A stretch of 64,000 bases of DNA, from the NCBI RefSeq assembly GCF_005239225.2, contig NC_133297.1, positions 12,946,147 to 13,010,146 of the forward strand. Reading direction: 5' to 3'. The DNA is from Populus alba (taxonomy: Eukaryota; Streptophyta; Magnoliopsida; Malpighiales; Salicaceae). The position numbers and the translations under genes were made by a program. The notes under the pieces were generated by a model. It searched no databases. It saw only the letters and a program-made list of their open reading frames with translations, and was not told the origin of the DNA. Of the stretch, positions 35,881 through 48,414 are shown piece after piece; position 1 is the first letter of the stretch, and the number at the start of each line of letters is the position of its first letter.

Positions 35881-38800
35881 CAACTTTTTAGAGCATTTAA
35901 CGTGTAATGACACATCAAATACGTAAGAAAATGCAAATACAAGTGATAGATAAAACCACTGAATTAGAAAAGAAATAAAATTCAATGATCAAACTGCAAA
36001 AATTTAAAACTTCAAGGGCCTAGAAAGAAAAACTTGGCTACGAATAGTTGGTGAATAGGCATATATGAGAGGGTGAACAATGTTTACACAGTATAATTGG
36101 CAACTTGAGGGAAAAAACTGATGTTTTTCGTTGCAACTTGAGGGTGAAAAACATGTTCGGTACATGCCAATTACTCGAGGGCAAGAGAAAATGAAATTAG
36201 AAAAGATCTGTGTTTTTTTTTTGGTTAGTTTTGGTCCTTTTGTTTTTTTTTTTCCAGCAATAACCTAAAATTCTATTATATAAAATCAAACTTGAATTTA
36301 GGATGAATTCAATGTTGAAATATTCCATGACTCATGGAACACGCAAGGGTATACAAATAGAAACAAATCATATGATATAAGCAATACTAACATAACTTGC
36401 AAGGATAAAATTGAAAAAAAATAAAGTTTAATGATCAAAATGCAAAAAATAAAAAACTGAAGGGTATAGAAGGGGAAATTAGCTGGGTTTTATTTTATTT
36501 GTTCATAATATTAATATTTAATGTTCCTTTATATAAATATTTGCACGAAATGTCAATCTAACCCACTGACCATTTAAAAAGTGAAATGAATCCGACATGG
36601 CATCAATCATATAAGATAAGAATCTGTAGAATTAGGCATTGAAATTTTTTGGATGATCCATTTTGAACAGCCATATATATTCGATTTTTTTATTGGTATA
36701 AAGTCTTTGTCGTCCTCCCTTATCTTATCCAACCACTGGCGTTGGAAATTAATCCTTGTAAATGCATAAACAATTAACGAGATAAGAGGAAAGTCTATGG
36801 TTTGTAATTAGCTGTCAATCATGCCTTCGATCATAATAGAATGAGTAGTGTGGGCTACAATGAATGAGTTGAACTCGTGACTCTGGCTGACAAGTGTGAC
36901 CTTGAAAAGGAGAAGCTAATTTGGTGAAATTACTAGACAATTCTTTTTTGAATTTCGTTAAAACCCTAAATCCTTCCAGCGTATATAAATTCTGGAGAAT
37001 TATTTTGATACATACTCCTCTTTTGCTGTTCCATTATAAAAAGGGATGAAATTACAAGAAAAAAATAATAAAGAAAACTATAAAGCATAAAAATTAAGCA
37101 ATTAAAAGCAGAGAGACCAAACTGGATAAAAAAATCAAATTGAATAAAATTTTTAGTGATAAAATTGAAAAAATCCAAACTTAAAAAAGGTTTAAAAACC
37201 AAATAAATAGTAATTAAAAGAAAAAATGAGTAAAATCAATAAAATTACAAACTAGGGGATACAATTGTTTTCTAGAAGTTCAAGTATGATTCTCTAAGGA
37301 ATGAGAGAGAAAAAAAAAAAAAAAAAAACTTTCACCACAGTCTAACTGGATCTCCTTTATGAGCACGTGCTACACCACCAGAAAAAGAATGACACACCGC
37401 TCCTAACACTACAATGAAAGCAAGATTTTGATTGTTGTATGGGCTTTCACGTGCTACTTAAAAGGCATGGAGGCCATCACACGCTATTGTATGAGTAGCT
37501 TTTTTTCTTAATAATATATACTTAAGTCTAAAATTACCAAAACATTCCTGTCAAAATCTAAGAATAACAAAAAAAAAAACAGTCTAAAAAAACCAAAACA
37601 TCCCTAGCAATTAGCCTTGATTTTTTTTAATTCAATGATAACTGTTTTAATTTAAAAAAAAAAAAAAGATGAGTAAGCCCGATGCATGTATGTTTTTTCC
37701 CCTTCTAGGGGTATGGCCATACTCTTGCTCTTTTTTTTTTTTAATCTATAAACATAAAAGAACCCCTCGCTTAAGAATTAATTCTTTGTGCTTCTAACAG
37801 CAAAATAGTATTTATACTATAACAAAAGGAAATTCACATCCCATTTTGCCTCTAATCAAATATGCAATGAAAAATATATATCTCTACCCTCAATTGCATG
37901 TTTAATCAATTTTTTTATCAATGAAAAAATTACTTGTTCACTGCTTCAATCCATAGTAATTCTAGTCTTTATTAACACTGTAAGACTAATGTCTTTTTTT
38001 TTTTTTTCCTTATATTTTGGTAATACACACATATGCATAGAGAGAGGGGCATGTATGAAGTCTATATATGCAGCCAGCTACCATGATGAGTATTAGATTG
38101 GAAATGGTTACCGTCGTTCAGTAATGATTAAATTTTGAACAAGTCAAGTTATGGTGGACAAGATCAATCAGGTCACTAACTGAACTCCTCTTTGTGTTGC
38201 TGTTGTCTTCTACATTCCTTCTCTTCGATTATTGTGAGTTTTGTTTGGAGGTGCCTGAGGGGCCACCGCCGGGCAGGTCAACCCTTGTCTGTCTTTCTTC
38301 GCAAAAAAACCGAGGCGACCACAGAGTTCGAAAAGTCGCAGTATTTACCATGGGAAGTTTGGTCTCCAGCAACTGGGTTTCGCCTAACAAGAGAGGAAAA
38401 GGAAGAGAAAATGTAAGATAATATTTTATTTAACTTTTTTGTTTTTCTCAGCTCACAATATATTAAACACTTTCAAGGTACGGAATGGTTTCCTCCATGA
38501 TTCAAAGCTCAATCGAATTTTTCTTGAAGAATCTTTTTTAGCCGATGCACTGCTTCCGCTCCTACTACCTAATGGGCCATATGTAAAAAATAGAAAAGAA
38601 TATTTATGGGCTCGTACGTAGCCCGACTGAGGAGTAAGAGTAGGAGCTGGTAACGAGGCCCAAATCCGTTTAATAATCCCAATATCTGGGCAAAACTACA
38701 CCTCCTGCCTCTGAAATTTTCCTTGCATTAACTTTTCCAATCTAATTAGTCCCATGAGTATCGTAAAAGTTACATGTGCTCATTGTAAAGTCACATCCGT

Positions 38801-39757
38801 TAAAACCTTAGAGGTAGGTAATGAGGTGGAGATGGTTTCTTCTTCTTCTTTAATATTTTTTCTTGTTTATCCATACAATATTTTTTTAATCTGGATGCCG
38901 ACGTATTTGGCTCAATTGCATGTTTTATTCATCCCATTTCCTCCTTATCATGATAATTGAATCTGACTTGTACTAGCGAAGCACCACTGAGTGATTTTTT
39001 GGGGGGTCAAATTATAAAAACCCTCTAATTTGATTATTTTTTTTAGTAATGAATCAATAGTTTGTGAGATAATGTTTTTTTAAAAAAAGATAAAATGAAT
39101 GTAGACATCCATGCCAGTAATATTTATCAAATAAAGTTACGGTAAACACACAGACAAGGATGGCACAACGCCACTTGGAGGGATGGAAGAAGACGTCTGT
39201 TGTTGAATTATAGTATATTTAATTTGATTCAGAGTACTCTAAGCTGGAGCTTCTAATTATTAATTAAATCGATCTTAATACATACATTAATATTAGTATG
39301 TTCGGGAAAAAAAAGTATATATGTTGGTTGGGGGTTAGGTAGAATGTCGTTCTTGAAGTATATGTGTGGTAACTGTCTCAACATCCAATATATAAAATTC
39401 AAAGTACTGCTGCAGATGCATAGCAGCACAAGGCACGCATTGCTAGTTCTAGCAAGCAATTAAGACCTGGGATATTTTATTAATTGCTCACTGAAGTTTA
39501 AGCGGCTAATAGAACAATGTCCAACTACCTTGAGTTTTTAATGCTTGAGGTGACATCTGCTCACTGTATAAACATGAAGTGGAGATTAGCGGCGTGAAGC
39601 AGCCACTATATATATACATCCTGCAAGTAATCGGGGCTGAGTTTTTAATTTAATTAACCAAGTTGCAGCTTCAGCAGGCAGCCCCTTATGGAGTCTTTAA
39701 CCTTTCTAGAAACAATCACTGTATGATTACCAAGGGTTAGATATCATAACGCACACA

Positions 39758-39764
<7 letters not shown>

Positions 39765-39818
<54 letters not shown>
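39765..39818 (+). repeat. Compound (AT)n(AG)n microsatellite
   Basis: About 24 bases of alternating A/T are followed directly by about 30 bases of AG repeats. Confidence 0.9.
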
Positions 39819-39820
<2 letters not shown>

Positions 39821-40610
39821 GGGCAAATCAAGTGCTAAAACTGATAATGACCGTAAAGTTTAGAAGGGAACAACGAAGCTAGGGTAGCTAAAATGTCATA
39901 ATCATGCACCATTATTAAATACTTAAGATGTCGTAATGGGATTGAGGATGATTAGTACTGGATAATGGAGATGTCGTTGTTTGCTCAACGAGAGAGATGG
40001 TATGTGTGTGTCTATATCTATGTATAGAGAGAGAGAACATGGGGAATCAACCAACTAATTACTGCTGTTTACAATATTTAATGAAAACAATCTTTCTGTG
40101 TGGGCCTAAATGTATATTTTGGTCAAGATAAAATGGAGCTTTTTTATCATGGAATGCAAGAAAAGTTTGACAAACAAATACTTGCAGGTTACTTCACTTC
40201 GCCTTCATCGTGTTGGATATCACGTCATATAATGTTCTAAGAACCTGAAGAGACGGAATTTAAAAGGTCTGCTTGGGTAACTGTTAAGGCTGCTGCTGAT
40301 ATTAAAATCATTGAGATAAACAATAGAAGCACTCTTTGTGATAAAGTTTTATAATATGATTTGCGTTTTCATATATATGAGTACAGTTTTTTTCTTTTTT
40401 CTTGAGAATCACTTCATTATTAGAGTTAAATTTACAATACCTTCGTATTATTAAGTTGAGAAATTAACCTATTTCTAATGAGTACAGTTGTGATATATGT
40501 GATATGTATTAAATACTTAGAAATTTTTAATTACTATCAAAACAAAATATTGAGATCATGAACCTAAGTTTGGAATCACACTGTCCTACTATCAATGGAA
40601 TCCTTTTCTT

Positions 40611-40790
40611 TTATTATTATTATTAATAATGTGGATGTACATGTTAACTTGAGTATATTTTAATTAATTCAACAAGTTCTAAAATTAACGACCATATAAG
40701 TTTTCAGTAACTTTGAGAGGACTTGAATTTATGATTACTAGAAAATAAATTCAAGATCTAACTAGTTAAGCCATTTCTCAAGATTATTTT
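40611..40790 (-). mobile_element. tRNA-derived SINE, copy A (diverged)
   Basis: Read on the minus strand, an A-box-like GGCTTAACTAGTTA lies at 40772-40759. A diverged B-box-like AAATTCAAGTCC follows about 30 bases later, then a body containing TATATGGTCGTTAATTTTAG. The 3' end is rich in TAATAATAATAATAA, seen as TTATTATTATTATTAATAAT at 40611-40630 on the plus strand. The body shares its order of motifs with the copy at 42186-42360. It resembles the SaliS-type SINEs described from Salicaceae; that family name is inferred. Confidence 0.6.
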
Positions 40791-41040
40791 CAATGGAATT
40801 TTACTTACATTGAAAGATGTAAATTTAGTAATTATTAGAAATGGAACACAAACTCATTTCTCAACTGTTAAAAGATTTTCTTCTAAAAATAAATTATTTT
40901 AGTCTTTATGCTATTTGTGAGAATCGAAATGCTATAATGTCATATATAAAAACTTGGAATGACATCAACTATTAATGGATATTAACATGTCGGAGGAGAC
41001 TTTAGGACTATAAAAAGGTTAAGGAAAGAGGATTACTGCA

Positions 41041-42074
41041 AATATTATCTAAGATTTCTTTAAGTCTAAATATTGTGGATAAAAAAAATGGGAGCCAGAT
41101 ACAAAATATCTTTTTTTATTAAAATTTGTTCAACTATTCTAGAAACAATTCTTTTGCAAGGTGATAAAACATTTCAATAAGATATCTAGTCCTCCTTTTC
41201 TCATTCAAAGGTAGAGTTTAATATTTGATTGATTATTTTAAATAAATTACCCATAAAAGATCTTCTATGATGAAAAGGTCCGCTGAAAGGAAATGATTTA
41301 AGATGTTATTTTTGTAATCAAGGGATTAAACCATAAAATATTTTCTATTTTATGGTGAATTGGTATGAAAATTATGGTCATTCCTGTGGTGGAGGCATGG
41401 ATAGGACACCCATAAATTTTTTTCCATGCAAATAAAGCTGTGGTGTTTGTTCTTTTATGGCATAGTAATTTGATTCATTTAGAATACTCATAATAATTTG
41501 ATTTTCAATGAGGTAGTTTCTGAATAGAATGATATTTATTATCCTTTTCTTTTTCATAGAGCTGCAACATGGGCAAGATATGGTAGTGGGAATTTTTGCT
41601 ACACTGAAATAGATTTGCTTCGATCACCCAATAATCTTCTTTTATGGATCAACATTTCAGTATGGATACACCTCCGATGAGGTTATTAAAGTGTAATATA
41701 GATGTTTCTTCAAATGATAAATCAGGACCATCAGGAATTGGTGATGCTTTAAGAGATCATGAAGGGAATTTTCTATGCATTTTCTCTTGTCCTACACATA
41801 TAAAAATTCAAACATGGATGGAGTTTTGGCAATTTGAAAAGCTTTTCAATTGAGTATTGTTTGTTTCTATGCAGATTATAAGAACTAGATTATGAAGTCT
41901 AGTTCTTATAATATCATTACTTGGATTAATAGCAACAATATTATAAGAACACAATATTTACAAGTATGTGATACTATGCTTATTCTTCTCTCTGCTGTTT
42001 AGCCATTTACTTTATAATGGCTATAAATGAAGTTTCTCGTCTTTGATTAAAAAAAAAAAAAAAAAAAAAAAAAA
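41041..42074 (+). mobile_element. 5'-truncated, decayed L1-type LINE 3' end (zf-RVT plus RNase H) with poly-A tail
   Basis: Conceptual reading with many stops shows the reverse-transcriptase zinc-binding region at about 41247-41400 (KLPIKDLL, GNDLRCYFCNQGI). An RNase-H-like segment follows at about 41640-41960 (PPMRLLKCNIDVSSNDKSGP, GIGDALRDHEGNFLCIFSCP, then SYNIITWINSN). The sequence ends in an A-run at 42049-42074. This order, zf-RVT then RNase H then poly-A, is that of the ORF2 C-terminus of plant L1-type non-LTR elements. Endonuclease and RT are absent, consistent with 5' truncation on insertion; the left border is approximate. Frameshifts and stops make it long dead. It lies between two SINEs. 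Confidence 0.75.
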
Positions 42075-42185
42075 GTGAACGAATTTGATTTTAAAAATTA
42101 AAGAGTGTAAATCCAACTGGCTATGTATTTAATTATTAAAGGGTTCTTCTAAATTGCATTTTGTTAAACTAGTTTTAGTTTTTTT

Positions 42186-42360
42186 TTATTATTATTAACG
42201 TGAGTATCTGAGCTAGCTTACGTGTATTTTGACTAATCTCACGGATAATAAAGTTAACAATCATGTAAGCCTCTAGTGGCCTTAAGATTTGTGAAACTCA
42301 AACTGGTGATCTCTAAAAAATAAATTTAAAATCTGACTAGTTGAGCAACATTTCTCAAAA
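42186..42360 (-). mobile_element. tRNA-derived SINE, copy B
   Basis: On the minus strand, the A box TTGCTCAACTAGTC (42347-42334) is followed by a B-box-like CACCAGTTTGAGTTTC (42306-42291). A body follows with TAAGGCCACTAGAGGCTTAC and GTAAGCTAGCTCAGATACTC, and the end is TAATAATAAT. It is better preserved than copy A, has the same orientation and shares the same body order. The head clearly derives from a tRNA gene. Mobilisation would have depended on LINE machinery. Confidence 0.7.
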
Positions 42361-43916
42361 TTTAAATTAATTTTTCTGGATGTTCATTTTGTTGCATGTG
42401 ATCCATGCGTGTAAATAATAATCAAAATAGAATTCTTATATCACATCCTGTATACAATGGAATAACTAAATTATCTTTCTATGCCAAAACTTTTTTCTGT
42501 TTCTAAAAAGCAATATTAGAGATCATTCGTTTCTTCTCTTTGGATGGATTTTCCGATGCATAACAAAAGACTTAGCTATAAGTAATTTAGATTAAGGGTT
42601 TAACATATATACATAGCAAAAAAAAATAATTATTTTTTTAAGTTCTTTTTTTAAAATTAGCATCTTTGATTATTATTTTTTTATTTTTTTTTGAGAAGCT
42701 AGCACAAATAATTTGTTTTTGAAAAATAGGACAACTAGAAAGAAAACATTGTTGGAACCAGTGTTTTTTCAAAAAAAATAATGTTATAACCAGTTTTTTT
42801 TATATAAAAAAACGCTAGCCCAGCAACATTTTTGCTTAATATATAAACTCTTTTCTTTTTTATTCTATTCTTCTAAAAAAAGCCAATTAAACGTTGAACT
42901 ATATGCAGTGTATAATTGCACAAATTGGTAATAATCAAGTTGAAGAGCAAAAGAAGTGCAAGTAGCGACTCAAGCAATAAGAAAGAAAAAACAAGAAAAA
43001 TAGAACATCACATGACAACACAAAAGAGCACCCTACTTCCTTCAAAAGAAAGCCACAATCTCTGAAGGCTGACCTCATGCTTAAGACTAGAACAATAATT
43101 AATTTTAAAAATATACTCAATTAAACACCGGTCCCAACGTGTTTTAGGGTTTGAGTATGGGGTTTAGTTATGATTAGGGCTTATAATTTGGAGTTTAGTT
43201 AAGTTTAGAGATTAAATTTAGAATTTAAAGTTACTGTTTGGGGTTTATATTTGGGATATAATATAGTTCATGATAAAATGTTGTTGGGTTCAGTGTTTTT
43301 CCAAAAATGCTCTGCTCTCAGCAACATTTTCTTTCGAGCTTTGCTAATTTATTTATTTTTATTTCACAAGTGTTATTTTCTATTAAAAAAAATTCACTTG
43401 TATTATTTTGGAAAAAAAAACCTTTTTTTTTTAATTTGTGTAAATAGAAATTTAATATCTTTTAACAATTAATAAAAACTCACCATTAAAATTTTCCTTA
43501 TTGGTTCGTTTCTCTGTGTAGTTTCTTTTCTTATTTTTTTTAATTAAGATGCAAATAACAATCTTATTAAACGTTTGGAATACAATCTTATTACAAAAAG
43601 ATTTTATTCTTTTGTAAAACCAAATTCCTCCTCCTGTTTTTTAATTATCTAAAGTATTCTCTTTTCCTATTATATATACTCTATAATTAAGTGGAGAGGT
43701 GTAGCGAGATTAGAATTCTAAATTTTGTAAGTGTTTCTTGTTTAGAAGGATTTAATAATTTTTTAAATAATTAAAAATTTAAAATAATATAATTTAAAGT
43801 GGTATTATAGCCTTTACAATTGTTAACTTCCCTAAGAGGGGTGTAAGAAGTATAGATTAGCAATCATACCATTCTTGATATTGAATCTTTTTATTAAAGA
43901 TCTAGCAGGAAAGTCA
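42361..43916. other. AT-rich intergenic DNA, nothing recognised
   Basis: Low-complexity A/T-rich sequence. A GGGTTT(A/G)-like stretch near 43141-43260 (repeated TAGGGTTTGAG, GGGTTTAGTTA, GGAGTTTAGTT) resembles degenerate plant telomere-like or AT-skewed repeat sequence. It is too irregular to call. Confidence 0.5.
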
Positions 43917-43924
43917 CGAATAAC

Positions 43925-44197
43925 CATAGTTATGAAACTCGGTCTGGCCTGGTAGGTCGATCCAGTGCTGGAATCGGGCCGGATTGAAAAAAAAATAAAA
44001 AAAAGAAAAACCCGATGTGATCCGATTAACCCAGCGAGCTGACCCGACAAGACCTAGTCAAAAACTCAATTACAACCCATTAATTTATGTTTTTTTATTA
44101 AAACGACGTCATTTTAATTTTTTTAAAAAATTGACCCATACAACCCGGTCAAAACCCGGAACCCGGGCTAGCTACCGGACCGGGTCTAAAAACTATG
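43925..44197. mobile_element. hAT-like MITE, 273 bp
   Basis: Terminal inverted repeats: the left end is CATAGTTATGAAACTCGG. The right end in reverse complement is CATAGTTTTTAGACCCGG, 14 of 18 bases matching. Directly flanking direct repeats of 8 bp are CGAATAAC (43917-43924) and CGGATAAC (44198-44205), differing at one position. An 8-bp duplication is the signature of hAT transposons. The interior is rich in GACCCG/CGGGTC motifs and has no transposase, so the element is non-autonomous. Short repeats with this look are, to my knowledge, common in poplar. Confidence 0.7.
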
Positions 44198-44205
44198 CGG
44201 ATAAC

Positions 44206-47190
44206 TAATAATGTAAGATCAAGTTTTTAAATTTCCAAATTTAAATGGATTTTTTTAACATAAAAAATAACTCTATTGACCCGAAAATCCTAGATACATC
44301 AGAAAGAGAGATGGGATTTAGCTGAAAAGGCACATAGTCATGCGCCCTTGCATATAAAATAACAATCTTCTTTTCTCTGAAACATTTAATAAGCCATTTA
44401 CGCTGAAATTTAAATGCCTGTTACTCTGTTAGGGTGTGCTTTAGAAGCACATTTTAGATTTTACCTTACAATACGTCTATATATTATTTATATTTCAGAT
44501 GTGTCAATCATGCCATCCAACAAAATTCAGGAGGATAACTCGATCGATCCATCCTCAATCTTTTACCATAACCACACGCTTTCCATCTCATGTATCATCA
44601 TTACAAATTCCGTAGACGGTCCTCATTAGAAATTAGACATCAAATATAGCATGCGTGAATCATTTGCAGGGTTAAGCTAGAAAATGACCCGAGGTTTATA
44701 ATATATTCCAAATTATATATTCTTACAGACAACTCAAAAAAGAATTATCTCCGATAGCACAGCACCTAACGATTTCGATCTTCATACTCCTTAAATATAA
44801 TAAATGAAGTTAGCATCATTATCAACTACCACGTAACAAAAAGCTTTTGTTGAGAGTAAGAAGATGGGTAACCATTGGAAATTAAGCTGGAGTTCATACA
44901 TGCGAAAGGTAGGGTTAGAAAGGGAATTGGATAGGATGGGGTCAAAGTAGTTTGTTGATGATTTTCAAGGGTCTTTGTGATGTTAAAATGGAGTGTGGTT
45001 GGGGAAGGTGGGGTTGCTTGTATAGTTTTCTTGGGAAGGTGAGAGGAAATGGTATATATTTCATACAAGGACATTTGAAGAAAACCTGACATTTGAGGAA
45101 ATGGTAACTTGAAGTGCTTTGCATTTACTGTTTGACAGCTATCTCAAACCCTTCTATATATTTATGCTTCTTATTACAGACACTCCATATATATATATAT
45201 ACACACACACAGAAACAACCTGTAGGGAGAGAGTTGGAGAGAGAAGTGAAGAGGGACAATCGGTCGGTGTGTGTTGATAACAGTTGTGCTGGGCTCTCTC
45301 TCTCTCTCTCTCTCTCTCATTGTCAGATACTAGGGTGACTTGCCCTAAGATAGCATATGATATTAATTTAAGGAATTAGGCCAACGAATCTATCCATTTG
45401 CGTGGCATTGGCCCGTGGAGCTACTTGAGTATATATATGTTGCTGTGGCTACTATAAATGGCCATTTCCCCAGTTGACTCCACAAAACTACATTTTATCA
45501 GTCGCTTTATCGGGAAGAGATCCGATGTAGTAAACCTCGTATGTGCTGTCTAATCTGGACTGGGTACTAAGAAAACCATCCCATGTGTCTTTCCGATCGA
45601 GGGCATCGTGGTTTTAAACATGTAACATCTAAGTTAACGTTTTCCCTATATTTGTGGTGGTCTATCTAAGATTATATTTCAACGTAAACAATTATATCAA
45701 CTCCACTAGGGCACTTTCACATTGCACGTTTAGTTGATGAAGTTATTATCTTCCATCCCTCCCAGTAATTTGGAGAATGATTTGAAGACCAAGGGCGTGC
45801 AAACTAGACCATCTTTCTTATTTTATTTTAAAAATAAAAAATTAGATCTATGAATTTCCTCATTACTCTAAGTTGGCATTGGTTAAAAGCTTCGTTTGAT
45901 ATATAGCACTAACATCAAAATATTTTGGCATAGATCATTAATTATTTTATTTTAAAAAAATATTAAGATTTATTAGAAGCTGATTACTTGGTCAAGCATG
46001 CATGAGATTAATTGGAAACTGATTTAGTTACATGATTATAATTTTATTACATCTTTTATGATTGATCTTTGGTCATGTTTTGGTCCTGTGAGTTAACAGG
46101 GAAGCCATTTTAGATGATTGATTCTAGTTTGTTTATAAAAAGCTTGGAACTCTAACTTTGTTTATAAAAAGCAATTTACTTCCATCTATATGAATATATC
46201 TTTTAAGAGTAACAAATAATTGAAACATTTAATTAATTTCTATCTTATTAAGCTCATATATACACAATCAAATTTCAGGTGCCAGCCAGAAAAGGAAAAG
46301 AAAAGAAATATTTGTTAATTAAATGATGCCACTGTAAGCCTTGTAAACAGAACTGTAAAGTAGTTCCTGAGAAATCAAACCTAGCTGCTTTATACCAGGT
46401 CGTGTTTGAACAAGTCAAAGTAATCAGTGTACTTTTTCATCATCAAATTTCTGTTACAAGTTTGAGAAGAATAAAAACAATTTAATCAGAAAATTTATAG
46501 GATATATGAACCTGATGAACTGGCACATCAACCAATTCCAGCTAGATAATGATTTTATACCCGCCAAATCTTGATGTTTAGTTTACTCGATTAGTGCATA
46601 TGATGGTGTGATGGATTGCTATTAATTTTGAAGAGTTTGATTTCGTGGGGTATAATATCTCGATCAGTTAAGAAACAATTGTATAATGATTAGTGCACAA
46701 AATCTTTCAACGTTTGTATTTGACTTGCCATCTGCTTGGAAAGTACGGGATATGGCAGACGACGGGTTGCCCATACTTTTCCTTATGCTGTCCTTACACG
46801 GCATTTGATTATTAACCCTTGAGACTACCCTCTTGAAAATTCAGTTAAAATATCCTATTTTCTTTCCATGATATTGGCCACAGCCAGCAAAACTATTCTC
46901 AACATCGATTAAGCTAAACTGTCATTGTGTCCCTATTTCCATGGTACCATGTTTTATTCTAGCATTTTCTTCCCATTTTTTATTTTAATTTTCCTTGCTA
47001 TGTTACGTGGAATTGGATATATATGTATCGTGGTCACGAGAATGAACACAAGTATACATGCGCGCACGTGCACTCACGCATATATGATAATGATAACCTT
47101 ATTCTTAATTATTTTAATTTATTTATTAACTGCTTCATTATGAATTTCATAATATAAAAATAAAATACATGTATATCCTACCAAAACAAG
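44206..47190. other. AT-rich intergenic DNA
   Basis: Contents: TATATATATATACACACACACA at about 45188-45211 and a (CT)n microsatellite at 45295-45320. Frames at 44826-45092 and 46925-47143 carry no recognisable domain. No RNA gene was seen. Confidence 0.5.
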
Positions 47191-48414
47191 CCTCGAAATA
47201 AAAGACAATTTCAAATCAGCTTTACCTAGGAACAAGAAAACTATAAGTAATTCAACTATGAATCTCATGGAGAGTTTGATCTTGACTCAGGATGAACATT
47301 GGTGGCATGCCTAATGCATGCAAGTCATACGGGAAATGGTATTTTAAGTAGTGAACAAGTGAGTAACATGTAAGAGCCTACCCTTGAGAGGGGAACAATA
47401 ACTGGAAATTACTACTAATATCCCCGTAGGTTGAGGAGAAAAAAGAGGAATTTGCATGTGGAGAGGCTTATGTCTGATTAGTTAGTTGATGAGGCAATAT
47501 CTTACCAAGGCAATGATTAGTAGGTGGTCCAGGAGAATGATCAGCCACATTAGGACTGCAACATGACCCAAACTCGTACATGAGGCAACAATGGGGAGTT
47601 TTTTGCAATGAGTGAAAACTTGATGGAGCAATTTCATGTTAAGGTAGAAGGCCTACAAGTTATGAACATATTTTTCCCGAAGAAAAAGCAATGATGATAT
47701 CTAAGGAATAAGCATCAGCTACCTTTATGCCAACAGTCGTGGTAATATAAAGGATGCAAGTGTTATCCAGAATGATTGGGCATAAAACATATATAGGTGG
47801 CTTTTTAAGTCTGTTGTCAAATCCCAGGGCTCAAACATGGACAAGAGGTAGAAACTGCCAAACTGGAGTATGGTAAGGGCAAAGGGAATTTCTAGTAGAG
47901 CGGTGAAATGCATAGAGATAAAAAACAATTCCAACGATGAAAGCACTTGCTAGGCCAACATTCATACTGAGAGATAAAAGCTAAGGGAGAGAATATGATT
48001 ACATATCCCAGTAGTCTTAGTCGTAAATGATGGATACTAGGTGTACTGTGTATTGACCTATATAGTGTTGTAGCTAACTCATTAAGTGTCTCGCCTAAGG
48101 AGTATGTTCGCAAGAATGAACCTCAAAGGAATTGATGGGGGGATCAAAAACGGTGGAGCATATGGTTTAATTCGCTACAAAGATAAGAACCTTATCAGAG
48201 CTTGACATGCCGTAAATCTTCTTGAAAGAAAGGTGTGCCTTTAGAAACGCAAACACAAGTAGGGCAAGGCTCTTGTCAGCTCATGCCATAAAGTGTTAAG
48301 TTAAGTCCCACAATGAGTGACACTATTACCCTCGTATTTACTTGTCATCATTGAGTTTGGAACCTTGAGCATATTGTTGGTGGTAAGTTTGGGAAAAGTG
48401 AGGATAACATCAAG
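47191..48414 (+). pseudogene. Nuclear plastid DNA insertion: decayed rrn16 (16S rRNA) with its leader
   Basis: From 47263 the sequence follows chloroplast 16S rRNA from its 5' end: TCATGGAGAGTTTGATCTTG, then ATGCATGCAAGTCATACGGG. Conserved blocks such as AAGGAATTGATGGGG (47126-equivalent helix region, near 48128) and GTTAAGTCCCACAATGAG (near 48298) follow. It stops about three quarters along the gene, at GATAACATCAAGG. The 70 bases before it match the plastid rrn16 leader (AATAAAAGACAATTTC, AAGTAATTCAACTATGAATC), so this is a plastid transfer and not bacterial DNA. Nearly every difference from the expected plastid sequence is C-to-T or G-to-A, the mark of cytosine methylation and deamination in the nucleus. 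Small deletions are also present. It cannot function as rRNA. Confidence 0.9.

Larger units (their letters stand above)
35161..40610. other. Repeat-rich intergenic DNA
   Basis: Contents: an (AT)n microsatellite at 35458-35483, a SINE-like tRNA-derived segment at about 35765-35880, and two diverged copies of a short motif (CAATGATCAAACTGCAAAAA near 35973, TTAATGATCAAAATGCAAAA near 36427). There are also AT-rich tracts and an adjacent (AT)n/(AG)n compound microsatellite near 39765-39818. An open frame at 38194-38421 begins with a hydrophobic stretch (LLLSSTFLLF) but has no ATG and no family that I recognise. Confidence 0.5.

Noticed and set aside
43141..43260. Telomere-like GGGTTTA repeats
   Set aside because: The motif is irregular and mixed with unrelated bases, too degenerate to be an interstitial telomere array.
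47725..48113. Minus-strand open frames over the rrn16 insertion
   Set aside because: They are antisense to decayed plastid 16S rRNA and carry no protein signature.
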